A stretch of 64,000 bases of DNA, taken from NCBI GenBank assembly GCA_035523995.1, contig DATKPQ010000100.1, positions 6,452 through 70,451 on the forward strand, read 5' to 3'. The DNA comes from JASHVB01 sp035523995. Lineage in GTDB: Bacteria; Pseudomonadota; Alphaproteobacteria; Acetobacterales; Acetobacteraceae. The translations under genes and the position numbers were made by a program. Shown here piece by piece: positions 53,076 to 60,982 of this stretch; the stretch's first letter is position 1; the number at the start of each line of letters is the position of its first letter. Under the pieces are notes generated by a model. That model made no database searches and was not told the DNA's origin. It saw only the letters and a program-made list of their open reading frames with translations.

Positions 53076-53674
53076 TACGACGCCACTCCAGGAACAGCGT
53101 AGTTGAGCGTTCGCTCCTGGATAGGACGACCGGTCGCAACCGGAAGGTCCGAGTCAATCTTGACGAAGCGGGCAACATACGGGACTGAAATCTGGTAAGA
53201 GTTCTCCACCATCACTTCCCACATGCGCAACAGCTCTTCGGTTGACAGGTCAGAAGCAGAAAGGGCGACGCCTTCATCGGCGGCGAACAGGTTGGGATAT
53301 TTCTGGTTGAGCAATCCCGGCGGGAGGATCGGCGCATCCTCGATCATCCGCATCATCCAGCCGACGATCAGGTGCTGCAACGATGCATCCTGCGCCCAGG
53401 CGGTCAGGATGAAGTGCAGATCCAGCGGGAGCTGATTGCGATACTGTTGCCCGTCCGGCCCGGAACGCCCACGCAAGCTGCGGAGTGCGCCATTGGGAAA
53501 GATCCGGTACAAGAACAAGGAGACGCCGGCGGCCATCGGCTGCGAGAAATCCCGGGCCATATAAATCCTGAATTCTATTTCATTATTGAAGTATTGTGGC
53601 GCTGCCAAGTACCGCGCTTGCAGCAGTTCGATGACTGCCTCACTCACCGCAGCTACCGCCCGAAAGTCCGCCAT
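53075..53674 (-). CDS. Tail terminator/cap protein, Pvc16 family (DUF4255, Afp16-like)
   Basis: A 199-residue protein. MADFRAVAAVSEAVIELLQAR is the standard DUF4255 opening, and VSLFLYRIFPNGALRS, LPLDLHFILTAWAQDASLQHLIVGWMMRMIEDAPILPP, and ELLRMWEVMVENSYQISVPYVAR complete the family pattern. It caps the distal tube end and sets sheath length. Here it comes first in the structural block, whereas in Afp it comes last. Start chosen at 53674; upstream ATGs (53752, 53770) would add an unlikely N-terminal tail. Confidence 0.87.
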   Translation of the reverse strand: MADFRAVAAVSEAVIELLQARYLAAPQYFNNEIEFRIYMARDFSQPMAAGVSLFLYRIFPNGALRSLRGRSGPDGQQYRNQLPLDLHFILTAWAQDASLQHLIVGWMMRMIEDAPILPPGLLNQKYPNLFAADEGVALSASDLSTEELLRMWEVMVENSYQISVPYVARFVKIDSDLPVATGRPIQERTLNYAVPGVAS

Positions 53675-53804
53675 CGTCGCCCAAGGCCCTTTCGTCGGTG
53701 GTGTAGCGTTGACTTGCAGCCGACCCGTGGCCAAGCGCTGATGATCCGACATCCCGTTTCGGCCAACCATCCATCGAGAGGTGCAAAAAGGATGGAAAGG
53801 TGGC

Positions 53805-54170
53805 TTAGACCTTCAGAGGCGATGATCCCGGAAGCGCTGGGGCGGCCCGGCTCTTGACGAACTCGCTTAGCCGGTCCGGCGACGCATCACCGAGGTTTGT
53901 TTGGTACAAACACAGTTCGAAGCCAAATGCCGAGCGCCCATCGCTCGACAATGCGATGATCTTGGCGCCGGGAACGCGCAGGAGCAGCGTGCGGATGAGG
54001 GCAACGCTTTCGGTTCGGCGAAGACCGATTATCACAAGGTCCGGGCGAATGGCTTCAAGGCGCCTCGGCAGCGCGCGACGCTCGGTCAGCTCGGCAACCA
54101 CGTCAAGTTCGACTCTCCTCGCGATCAGTTGCTTGATGACATCGCGCAGCAGCGCTGGCGTCGTCACCAT
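53805..54170 (-). CDS. Degenerate receiver-domain protein (pseudo-receiver)
   Basis: About 121 residues (MVTTPALLRDVIKQLIARRVELDVVAE...), shaped like a single CheY-type receiver. The beta-3 strand reads IRPDLVIIGL: the phospho-acceptor aspartate is replaced by glycine at about position 49, while the acidic pair after beta-1 is also missing. The later ALSSDG keeps the Ser/Thr of beta-4. It therefore cannot be phosphorylated in the usual way and may act by binding a partner. A TTG or other start a few residues upstream is possible (54197 region). It lies just after the NarL-type regulator. Confidence 0.55.
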   Translation of the reverse strand: MVTTPALLRDVIKQLIARRVELDVVAELTERRALPRRLEAIRPDLVIIGLRRTESVALIRTLLLRVPGAKIIALSSDGRSAFGFELCLYQTNLGDASPDRLSEFVKSRAAPALPGSSPLKV

Positions 54171-54225
54171 TACGGTGCGGATGCCAGTCAAGAATGTCGC
54201 CTTCGAGCTTGGGACCGACTCTTTG

Positions 54226-55068
54226 TCAAGGTGGACGTGTTCGGGCTGGAGCGTTATCCACCAAACGGCCGCTTGAGGGTGGAGATAAGGGGGGGGACGA
54301 GGTAGAATCGCGAGGGGAGACGCCGCGAACGAAGTAGGAGCCGTGATCGCGCGACCATCGAGCCACTTGGCCGCGCCGCTGCAGTGCAAGCTTGCCGAGC
54401 AGATTGTGAATGTGCGATTTCGTGGTCGCCACACCAATATTGAGACGCCGCGAAATTTCCTTATTTGTGAGTCCGGCACAAATCAAAGCGGCGACCTGTT
54501 CTTCTCGCGCAGTCAACTCGGGTGATGCCGCGGTGGCGGAGGATTGCTTCGTTGCACCCGACGCACCGGAAACCCACCGAAGTAGGCCTGCAGCGACCTG
54601 CCTAGAACAAGCCTGCTGACCCCGAATGATTTCCTGTACAAACGCAACAAAGTCATCGAGTGCTACGCTGCGTGGGATGTATCCGCTGGCACCGGCCTCC
54701 GCCCAGGCAATGACGTCAACCTCTGTTTCCGCCAGGGCAAGCGCAACAATTCGAACGCTGGGCCCAAGATCACGGAAGCGCCGGGCTGCGACAAGCCCGT
54801 CGGGCAACGCGGCGTCGATCAGAATAATCTGCACGCAGCTCGCGCGCGAAATGCAAAACGCTTCGTCGACGCCGGCAACGGCGCCGACCACATGAAAGGC
54901 CCCGTCACGCGCCAGCGTCTCGGCAAGGCCCTCGCGGAAGAACCGGATATCAGACAGTATAAGCAGACTGTGAGGCGCACCAGCAGCGTTTCCTGCCTGT
55001 GGCGCGCAGGAAACACCTTTGGCCAACGGCCCGGAAGCAGTACGATTCCCCTTTTGCGCGCCGTTCAT
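54226..55068 (-). CDS. NarL/FixJ-type response regulator at the head of the injection system locus
   Basis: A 280-residue regulator. The receiver (residues about 35-150) has LLILSDIRFFREGLAE and the phospho-acceptor D85 in IILIDAALPDG. The LuxR-type HTH follows (ELTAREEQVAALICAGLTNKEISRRLNIG, then TTKSHIHNLLGKL). A Ser/Pro-rich tail ends the protein. No histidine kinase lies in the window. Being the first gene of the minus-strand block and only 55 bases from the pseudo-receiver, it is the likely controller of the operon. Start at 55068 (MNGAQKGNRT) has GGAAAG upstream. Confidence 0.85.
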   Translation of the reverse strand: MNGAQKGNRTASGPLAKGVSCAPQAGNAAGAPHSLLILSDIRFFREGLAETLARDGAFHVVGAVAGVDEAFCISRASCVQIILIDAALPDGLVAARRFRDLGPSVRIVALALAETEVDVIAWAEAGASGYIPRSVALDDFVAFVQEIIRGQQACSRQVAAGLLRWVSGASGATKQSSATAASPELTAREEQVAALICAGLTNKEISRRLNIGVATTKSHIHNLLGKLALQRRGQVARWSRDHGSYFVRGVSPRDSTSSPPLSPPSSGRLVDNAPARTRPP

Positions 55069-55179
55069 CGCGCTTTCCGACGTGTCGGTTGTTGAATGTC
55101 GACCTCAGCGAAGACTTAGTCGCAGTCCGAATTCAGCCCAATATTCATCGGAACAAAAAGACTATCAGGATCTTCAAAC

Positions 55180-55456
55180 ATTGGCAAGGCCAAAGCTCTG
55201 GCTGCCTCTGGCTGCCATCGGCAAAATCGTCCGGGTCCGCGAAACCCCGGGCAAAACCACAACTGAGACGCCGTATTACCTGATCAGCACGGCGCTCTCC
55301 GGCGAACGCTTCGGCGAGGTCCTTCGCTTCCATTGGGGCGTCGAAAACCGCCTGCATTGGCGGCTGGATGTGGTGATGAACGAAGACCAGGACAGGGCCC
55401 GATTGGGAAACGCACCGCACAACCTCGGGATCATTCGAAAAAAGGGTCTCCCGTGA
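55180..55456 (+). pseudogene. ISAs1-family transposase remnant (core to near C-terminus)
   Basis: Translating plus frame gives LAAIGKIVRVRETPGKTTTE, then YYLISTALSGERFGEVLRFHWGVENRLHWRLDVVMNEDQDRARLGNAPHNLGIIRKKG, the C-terminal half of ISAs1 transposases (HWGVEN...LDVVMNEDQ). The 5' portion is missing and the frame ends early, so it is inactive. About 105 bases are nearly identical, in reverse orientation, to 58372-58475. Confidence 0.8.
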
Positions 55457-55511
55457 TTTGCGTGGGCGATCGTCCCCCGTCAGAATACCGGAAGCATGCA
55501 TGTGAGCGAGT

Positions 55512-55601
55512 GTTCTGACCCTGACATTTCGATCCCATCAAGCCTGGCGTCGCAGGCCGGTTTTGCCGTCCGCTGTGGGATCAAAGTGTCAGAGTCAGAA
55601 C
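55512..55601. mobile_element. Imperfect 26-bp inverted repeat, miniature-element-like
   Basis: Arms 55512-55537 (GTTCTGACCCTGACATTTCG... ) and 55576-55601 (...AGTGTCAGAGTCAGAAC) are reverse complements at 23 of 26 positions and enclose 38 bases. This looks like two facing terminal repeats of an insertion sequence or a small non-autonomous element. No clear target duplication is visible. It lies between the two ISAs1 remnants. Confidence 0.5.
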
Positions 55602-55897
55602 GCTAGCTCTTCTGGCCACGAATCGATGTGAGCCGGCATGCTGCGGCACGGCACTATCAGGGGTAGGTTGAAACTACGTGCAAACTGGTGGTCACAAGGC
55701 GGTGGTCGGCCGTGCTCGAACTCGGTTGGTGATCTCGGCGACGACACCCCTCCGATCGCGGTTGTCGCCATCGGTGGCAGATGGGATTAATCGCTCATAG
55801 TCGGACAAGATGCCGATGACCGCGACCGTTCAACGCAAGGCGAGTCCGACAATGGTATAGGCGCAATACCGCAAAGATTCTGCAACGCTTGTGGCGC

Positions 55898-56149
55898 TCA
55901 CAAGCCCTCCGTAGCTCCAACGCCCGGCATACTTCTCAGCGCGTGCTGCTGCGCCAGATAGCCCGGGTCCGATCCGTCACCAACGCGCGCCGCACCAGTG
56001 CCGACGCTGTAGCCGGGCGCCGTTTGAAGCTGCTGCCGGTTCTGCTCGTAGCTCGGGTTGCTGCTGCCGCCGATAGACGCGGCGCTTGCAACACCCGTGC
56101 CCAGCGTGAGCGCGATCGCCGCGGCGCTGGCCATGATGTGTGCCCTCAT
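55898..56149 (-). CDS. Small secreted hypothetical protein (83 aa)
   Basis: An 83-residue protein with a clear Sec signal peptide (MRAHIMASAAAIALTLGTG, cleavage after ASA near residue 22). The mature part is short and polar (SNPSYEQNRQQLQTAPGYSV). AGGAG lies nine bases before the ATG at 56149. No domain recognised; probably a small periplasmic or secreted protein. It stands alone. Confidence 0.62.
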   Translation of the reverse strand: MRAHIMASAAAIALTLGTGVASAASIGGSSNPSYEQNRQQLQTAPGYSVGTGAARVGDGSDPGYLAQQHALRSMPGVGATEGL

Positions 56150-56465
56150 TTCGATCTTCTCCTGTCCAGTGCCCAGGTAGTTCAATCAAAACTCCGCCCG
56201 ATGTAGGCGATGCACCGTCGGGTTCCGGTCGCAGCCCCCGATGTGTCGCCCACCGTCACATTGCATCGCAAAATGGTCGGAAAAAGCGGCGGAAGAAGCG
56301 CGGGCCGGGCAAGGCAGCAATGCTTCGCGGGCATCGTCAACTCAGGCTCGCTCGTGCCGTGCGATCCGCTTGCCGCCCATCATGACGTTGGCGCATTGCG
56401 GCCGTGGTTGGCGACGCGGTGCGGTGCTCATCCCGACGTGGGCGTCGCTCATCGGAACCAGTTCT
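56150..56465. other. Gap between the small secreted protein and the acyl-CoA dehydrogenase
   Basis: 316 bases downstream of the acyl-CoA dehydrogenase and upstream of the small secreted protein gene. It presumably contains the latter's promoter. I see no gene or clear repeat. Confidence 0.45.
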
Positions 56466-57662
56466 TCAGCGTTGCCGGACGTAGCCGTCGCGCGTCTGCG
56501 GCAGCTTCCAGCCGAGAACCTTGCTGGCGACCAAGGTGCGCAGGACCTGCGCCGTGCCGCCCCCGATGGTGAACATCCGCACGTCGCGTGCCATACGTTC
56601 CAGCGGAAAATCCCGGGAGTAACCGCGCGCGCCGAACACTTGCAGCGCGTCGTTGACGATTTTGATCGCCGCCTCAGAGGCGAAAATCTTCGCCTGCGCG
56701 GCAAGGTCCGGGTCGGGGAAGGCGCTGCCGTTCGGGCCGCGGGAGCCCGCTGCCGCGTAGAGCATCAGGCGCGAGGCGGTCAGTTGCGTCTGCATGTCGG
56801 CGAGTATCCATTGCAGGCCCTGGAACTCGGCGATCGGGCGGCCGAACTGTTGACGGGATTTCGACCAGGCCACGGCGTGTTCGAGCGCACCGGCGGCGAT
56901 GCCCATGGCCACCGTGCCGGCGCCGACCCGCTGGCTGTTGTAGGCGTTGATCAGGTCGGCGAAGCCGCGTTTGAAGCCAGACGGCGGCAGCAGCACCATA
57001 TCCGGTGTGATTTCCAGGTCGGTGAAGGTCAGTTCGCCCTCGGGCATGCCACAAAGGCCCATGGTGGTTTCGCGCTTGGTCACCAGGAGCCCCTCGGCCT
57101 CGCCGCGGATGGCGAGGAAGCCGCCGACGCCTAGCTCCTCGCCGCTTTCGTCGAAGACACGGGCGAAGATCAGATGCAGGCGGGAGATGCCAGCGCCAGT
57201 GATCCAGTGCTTGCGACCGTTGAGTACGTAGCGGTTGCCGCGCTTATCGGCGCGCGTTGTCATGCCGGCGGCGTCGCTGCCGGCGTCGGGTTCAGTAATG
57301 CAGATCGCCGGCTTGTCGCCGTTCAGCACGAGGTCAGCCGCACGTTTGCGCTGTGCCTCAGTGCCGTACGCCATGACGGCGGAGATGGCGCCCATGTTCG
57401 CCTCTACGACGATGCGGGCAGTGACAGTGCAGGAGCGGGCCATTTCCTCGATGACCAGGATGGAGTCAAGAAAGGTGCGGCCCTGGCCGCCGAGTTCCTT
57501 GGGGATGGTCATACCGAGGAAGCCCTCGGCCTTCAGGGCGTCGACGATGTCCCACGGGTATTCACGGGTGCGGTCGACTTCAGCGGCTCGTTGCCGCACG
57601 AAGCCGTTGGACAAAACGGCGGCACGGGCTTTCAGGAATTCTTGATCTTTTGTGAGGTGCAT
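56466..57662 (-). CDS. Acyl-CoA dehydrogenase
   Basis: A 398-residue FAD-dependent acyl-CoA dehydrogenase. N-terminal helical domain: KAEGFLGMTIPKELGGQGRTFLDSI. Central beta-domain: ICITEPDAGSDAAGMTTRADK and VLNGRKHWITGAG. C-terminal helical domain: SRQQFGRPIAEFQGLQWILADM and LQVFGARGYSRDFPLERMARDVR, then IGGGTAQVLRTLVASKVLG. The catalytic base position typical of short-chain enzymes is occupied by the GGGTAQV context, with no clear glutamate at that point, so chain specificity is open. Start at 57662 (MHLTKDQEFLKAR) has GGGAGGAA upstream. No ETF or CoA-ligase gene lies nearby. Confidence 0.88.
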   Translation of the reverse strand: MHLTKDQEFLKARAAVLSNGFVRQRAAEVDRTREYPWDIVDALKAEGFLGMTIPKELGGQGRTFLDSILVIEEMARSCTVTARIVVEANMGAISAVMAYGTEAQRKRAADLVLNGDKPAICITEPDAGSDAAGMTTRADKRGNRYVLNGRKHWITGAGISRLHLIFARVFDESGEELGVGGFLAIRGEAEGLLVTKRETTMGLCGMPEGELTFTDLEITPDMVLLPPSGFKRGFADLINAYNSQRVGAGTVAMGIAAGALEHAVAWSKSRQQFGRPIAEFQGLQWILADMQTQLTASRLMLYAAAGSRGPNGSAFPDPDLAAQAKIFASEAAIKIVNDALQVFGARGYSRDFPLERMARDVRMFTIGGGTAQVLRTLVASKVLGWKLPQTRDGYVRQR

Positions 57663-58186
57663 GTGGCGTTTCCTCCCCATCGAACGACCTCGGGCCGGGC
57701 GCCGTAGCCCGCAAGATCGGGGGCGATATCGTAGGTGGACGCGCGGCCGATGTCTCCATTCCGGCTGCAACTGCGGTGATGACTGGAACCTCACGCACGA
57801 CCCAGCCCGCTGCGGCCCCTCACTTATTCTCTGCCATGTCGAATCCTCGCATTTCCCGACTCGCCTTGGGCTCTGCATCCGGCGCATGGGTCCAATTCTG
57901 CAATCGGCAATTCCCGCGCGGCAACGCTGAGCCAATTAGCGACAATTGGAAGCCGGACATCACGCCCGACTGGAGATGGAGAGTTCCGATGAAAAACCTT
58001 CCCGTTGTCGCGCTTGCTGGCGCTCGTGCCTTTGCGCACAGCATTGTTGCCTCCGACGCTGTGGCCACTCGCTGGCAGCGGACGGGCGCCCTTTGAGCCG
58101 CATCGTTCGTCAAATACGAAAACGCCGGGCCGTCGCCGGCCATTTTGCAGCTGGGGGTCTCAGCCCTCGCCCAAGGAGATATCGAT
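57663..58186. other. Gap with no certain gene
   Basis: 524 bases upstream of the acyl-CoA dehydrogenase, containing its promoter. A 35-codon frame at 57989-58096 (MKNLPVVALAGARAFAHSIV) resembles a truncated signal-peptide sequence with GGAGAG upstream but cannot be supported as a gene. Confidence 0.45.
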
Positions 58187-58351
58187 ATGAACATCCGATT
58201 TATCCAAGGCCAGCCGGTTGTGGTGCTGGAACGACTTGAGGACGGCTCCGTCAGGTGCGGCGCGGTCTCTACCGGCCGCGGCCTGGCCTTCGAATTCATC
58301 ATGGAGGAGGCCGCGCTCACGCCTGAGGAACCCAATAATACCGTGGACTGA
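58187..58351 (+). CDS. Small hypothetical protein (54 aa)
   Basis: A 54-residue acidic protein (MNIRFIQGQPVVVLERLEDG...) ending EEPNNTVD. It has a very strong ribosome-binding site: AAGGAG sits eight bases before the ATG at 58187. Its start follows IS-like and frame-poor sequence, and it stops 10 bases before the IS remnant at 58360. I recognise no domain. Confidence 0.5.
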   Translation: MNIRFIQGQPVVVLERLEDGSVRCGAVSTGRGLAFEFIMEEAALTPEEPNNTVD

Positions 58352-58359
58352 CGTCAGAC

Positions 58360-58610
58360 GCCGAAGCATTCGCCGGAGAGCGCCATGCTGATCAGGCCAT
58401 ACGCCGTATCAGTTGTGGTTTTGCCCGGGGTTTCCCGGACCCGGACGATTTTGCCGATGGCAGCCAGGCCCGACCAGTGGTGCCTGTCCTGCAACCAGCA
58501 GATATCGGTCGAGACGGTGACGGTGCGGGTCTCGATGCAGCCGTGATCAGCATCGACCACAGGCTCGGCGGTGCTGGCCTCGCTGTCCGGATCATCGCCC
58601 TGACACGGCG
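58360..58610 (-). pseudogene. ISAs1-family transposase remnant (middle part)
   Basis: Minus-strand translation gives VVDADHGCIETRTVTVSTD, ICWLQDRHHWSGLAAIGKIV, RVRETPGKTTTDTAYGLISM, ALSGECFG, then a stop. The first part (HGCIETR...WLQDRHHW) is the segment just before the core found at 55180, and the shared core is nearly identical at the DNA level in reverse orientation. Confidence 0.78.
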
Positions 58611-58649
58611 CCGGCTACCGCTGACGTGAAAATGGTGCTTAGTTAAACT

Positions 58650-58780
58650 GATGCGTCTATCGGCCGTCAAGTAAGTGAGATGGTTGTTTCGGGCAATGCG
58701 CATGATGTGCCGCATCAGAAGGTTGGCCATTCCTTGTCCGTAGTAGCCTACTTCTACGGTGATCGCGAGCGGGCCAAGGC
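58650..58780 (-). pseudogene. Fragment resembling a GNAT acetyltransferase motif A
   Basis: Minus-strand reading gives LAITVEVGYYGQGMANLLMR, HIMRIARNNHLTYLTAD, similar to the acetyl-CoA loop of GNAT enzymes (GxGxA/G..LM...I). Flanking frame is lost on both sides. Evidence is short and weak. Confidence 0.3.
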
Positions 58781-59002
58781 GACCCGAAGGGGCCCCTCCC
58801 ACTCCGCAATAGCTAGACCCGTGGATCACCATCTCGTTGTCACACGGCTGAATTGTGACCGATTCACCCAGACTCCCGAGGCCGTCGCAAGCACGAGCGG
58901 TCCGCGGGGCAATAGGCATGCCATTCCAGAAAGTCTTCCTAAACACAAAGGCTTCTTTGCCCAACGCGGTCCAGCTTTCCCGAGCGCGCCGCTAAAGGCC
59001 TG

Positions 59003-60982
59003 GTGATTTGCGTGGTTGAAGATAAACTCCCCCAACGCACTCGGTACTGTGCAATGCTGGTAGCATGGACCGGGCTGCTGGTTCTGCTTGCCGGCTGCGG
59101 CACTCCGATCCAGGTCAGACGTGTCAATCCGCGCGACGTACAGCTCGAGCTGAGTGGCAACGTTATCTCGACGGGCCAGATCGGTCCCCAAGTGCAAATC
59201 GTTCTGCAGCAGCGGGACCTGTGGCAGACTTACAAAAAGGACCCAGAGGCCGCGATCGCTATCCTGCACCACGCAGTCGTAGCTGGTGACACCAGCCCTG
59301 ATGTCATGTTCGCCCTCGCCGAGATGTCCTTCCGTTATGCCGAGCAAACCGGCAAGCAACCTTACTATCTCGCCGCCACCATTTATGCCTTCTCATTCCT
59401 ATTCCCCGATGACCCAGCTCAAAGACCCGACGACTTCGATCCCCGCCTGCGGATCGCGAGCGACATCTATAACCTTAGCCTTACGTCTGCTTTCGCGTCG
59501 GCGGACCGCTCCCGGGTGGATCTCAACTCTGGTACATACAAACTGCCATTCGGCACCATTGATATCTTGTTCGACTCGGGGACTGCGCGCTGGGATAATC
59601 TCGTTCTGTCGGATTTCACCCCGGCCGACGACCTGCGCGTCACCGGTCTGCGGAGCCGCTACCGCTACTACGGAGTCGGTGCCTCGCTCGCCGCGGGCAT
59701 TTCGTCAAATGCTAAACAGGCAGGATTTCAGGTAGACCGGAGAGTGAAGGTCCCGGTCACAGCTCTGCTTCGTGTCGACTTAACTCCCCACGATCTCGCC
59801 CGGGGACAACTGCACGGCCGAATCGACCTTTACCCCGCCTATGAACCGAGGGAAGTGCAGGTCCGGGGGCAATCGGTTCCACTGGAAGCTGATCCGACTG
59901 CCGCATTCGCATATGGGTTGAGTGACCCGACGATCTGGAGCAGCGAATACTCCGGTTTCCTACGCGGCGATTTTTTTGATCGAGCTCCCTCGCAGCTTGT
60001 GGCTCTTCAGCCTTTTGCGCCTGAGCAAATTCCGGTTGTGTTTATCCACGGCACGGCATCCAGCGCTGGGCGCTGGGCCGATCTGATTAACGACCTGCAG
60101 AGCGATTCGGTCATCCGCGATCACTTCCAGTTCTGGCTCTTTTCCTACAATACCGGGAATCCGGTGCCCTTTTCTGCCCTCCAGCTGCGAACGACACTCG
60201 AAGCCGCGGTTCGCACTCTGGATCCGGCAGGCAGAAATCCCGCTTTGCACGATATAGTCCTGATCGGCCATAGCCAGGGAGGCCTGCTGGCCAAGATGCT
60301 GGTCATCGACAGCGGATCACGACTGTGGGATGCGTTCAGCTCCAAACCGCTTGACCAGTTCCATGTGTCGGATTCAACCCGTCAACTGCTGCGCCAGGCA
60401 TTGTTTGTGAAACCGCTGCCCGAAGTGCGGCGCGTGGTCTTTATCGCCACGCCGCAGCATGGCAGTTACGTGGCCGGATCGTGGTTGGGCCAACTAGCCG
60501 CGCGCTTTGTCACACTACCCCTCCGGCTGACAAGGAGCTTGGCAGAAATCGTGCACGGCAACGTTGATGCCTTGCGCGCCAATCGTGGTGTCCAGGGGTT
60601 TGGCAGCGTATGGTCGATGACACCGAACAACCCGGCTTTGCAGGCACTTGCTGCAATCCCGATCTCACCCGATGTGTCCTTTAATTCCATCATTGCGGTG
60701 CGCGGCGACGGGCCCATCGAAACGGGCACCGACGGCGTCGTAACCTATAAGAGCGCGCATATCGACGGCGCTGAATCCGAGCTGGTCGTGCGGTCCGGCC
60801 ACTCCGTCCAGTCGAACCCGCACACGGTCGCCGAAGTGCGCCGCATTCTTCTGCTGCATTTGGCAAAATCCTGCCCGCACGGCTGTGGACCGGCCTCTGC
60901 GCCCGGCGGAGTCCCGACCGCATTCTTACATACGCTGCTGCGCCTGGCGTCCACGCCTACCGTCCGGGGCACCGTAAAGTGA
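59003..60982 (+). CDS. Lipase-like alpha/beta-hydrolase lipoprotein
   Basis: A 659-residue protein. The N-terminus has positive residues then LVAWTGLLVLLAGC, a lipobox, so it is probably a lipoprotein lipidated at that cysteine and anchored outside the inner membrane. Residues about 60-140 include a helical-repeat region (KKDPEAAIAILHHAVVAG, DVMFALAEMSFRYAEQTGK). The hydrolase part has VVFIHGTASSAGRW (oxyanion region), the nucleophile elbow GHSQGG (Ser about 424) and a late HSVQSNPHTVAE histidine. It likely acts on lipids or esters. Start: GTG 59003, giving a basic n-region; ATG 59054 is the alternative. Its stop overlaps the next start (GTGA). Confidence 0.75.
   Translation: MICVVEDKLPQRTRYCAMLVAWTGLLVLLAGCGTPIQVRRVNPRDVQLELSGNVISTGQIGPQVQIVLQQRDLWQTYKKDPEAAIAILHHAVVAGDTSPDVMFALAEMSFRYAEQTGKQPYYLAATIYAFSFLFPDDPAQRPDDFDPRLRIASDIYNLSLTSAFASADRSRVDLNSGTYKLPFGTIDILFDSGTARWDNLVLSDFTPADDLRVTGLRSRYRYYGVGASLAAGISSNAKQAGFQVDRRVKVPVTALLRVDLTPHDLARGQLHGRIDLYPAYEPREVQVRGQSVPLEADPTAAFAYGLSDPTIWSSEYSGFLRGDFFDRAPSQLVALQPFAPEQIPVVFIHGTASSAGRWADLINDLQSDSVIRDHFQFWLFSYNTGNPVPFSALQLRTTLEAAVRTLDPAGRNPALHDIVLIGHSQGGLLAKMLVIDSGSRLWDAFSSKPLDQFHVSDSTRQLLRQALFVKPLPEVRRVVFIATPQHGSYVAGSWLGQLAARFVTLPLRLTRSLAEIVHGNVDALRANRGVQGFGSVWSMTPNNPALQALAAIPISPDVSFNSIIAVRGDGPIETGTDGVVTYKSAHIDGAESELVVRSGHSVQSNPHTVAEVRRILLLHLAKSCPHGCGPASAPGGVPTAFLHTLLRLASTPTVRGTVK

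Larger units (their letters stand above)
55069..55897. other. Right boundary of the injection system locus, IS remnants and no intact gene
   Basis: About 830 bases without an intact gene. It holds the presumed regulator promoter, an ISAs1-type transposase remnant (55180-55456), and a long inverted repeat (55512-55601). Nothing recognisable was seen in 55602-55897. Confidence 0.6.
58352..59002. other. Gap holding decayed coding sequence
   Basis: About 650 bases upstream of the lipoprotein gene with an ISAs1 transposase remnant (58360-58610) and a decayed GNAT-like fragment (58650-58780). No intact gene is seen. The lipoprotein promoter must lie near the right end. Confidence 0.5.

Noticed and set aside
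23948..55068. Prophage or R-type pyocin interpretation of the contractile genes
   Set aside because: No capsid, terminase, integrase, lysis or holin genes; the AAA+ ATPase, DUF4157 protein, Pvc16-family cap and dual tube genes are eCIS hallmarks.
23948..55068. Type VI secretion system interpretation
   Set aside because: No TssJLM membrane complex, ClpV or TssB/C pair; the ATPase and sheath types fit eCIS instead.
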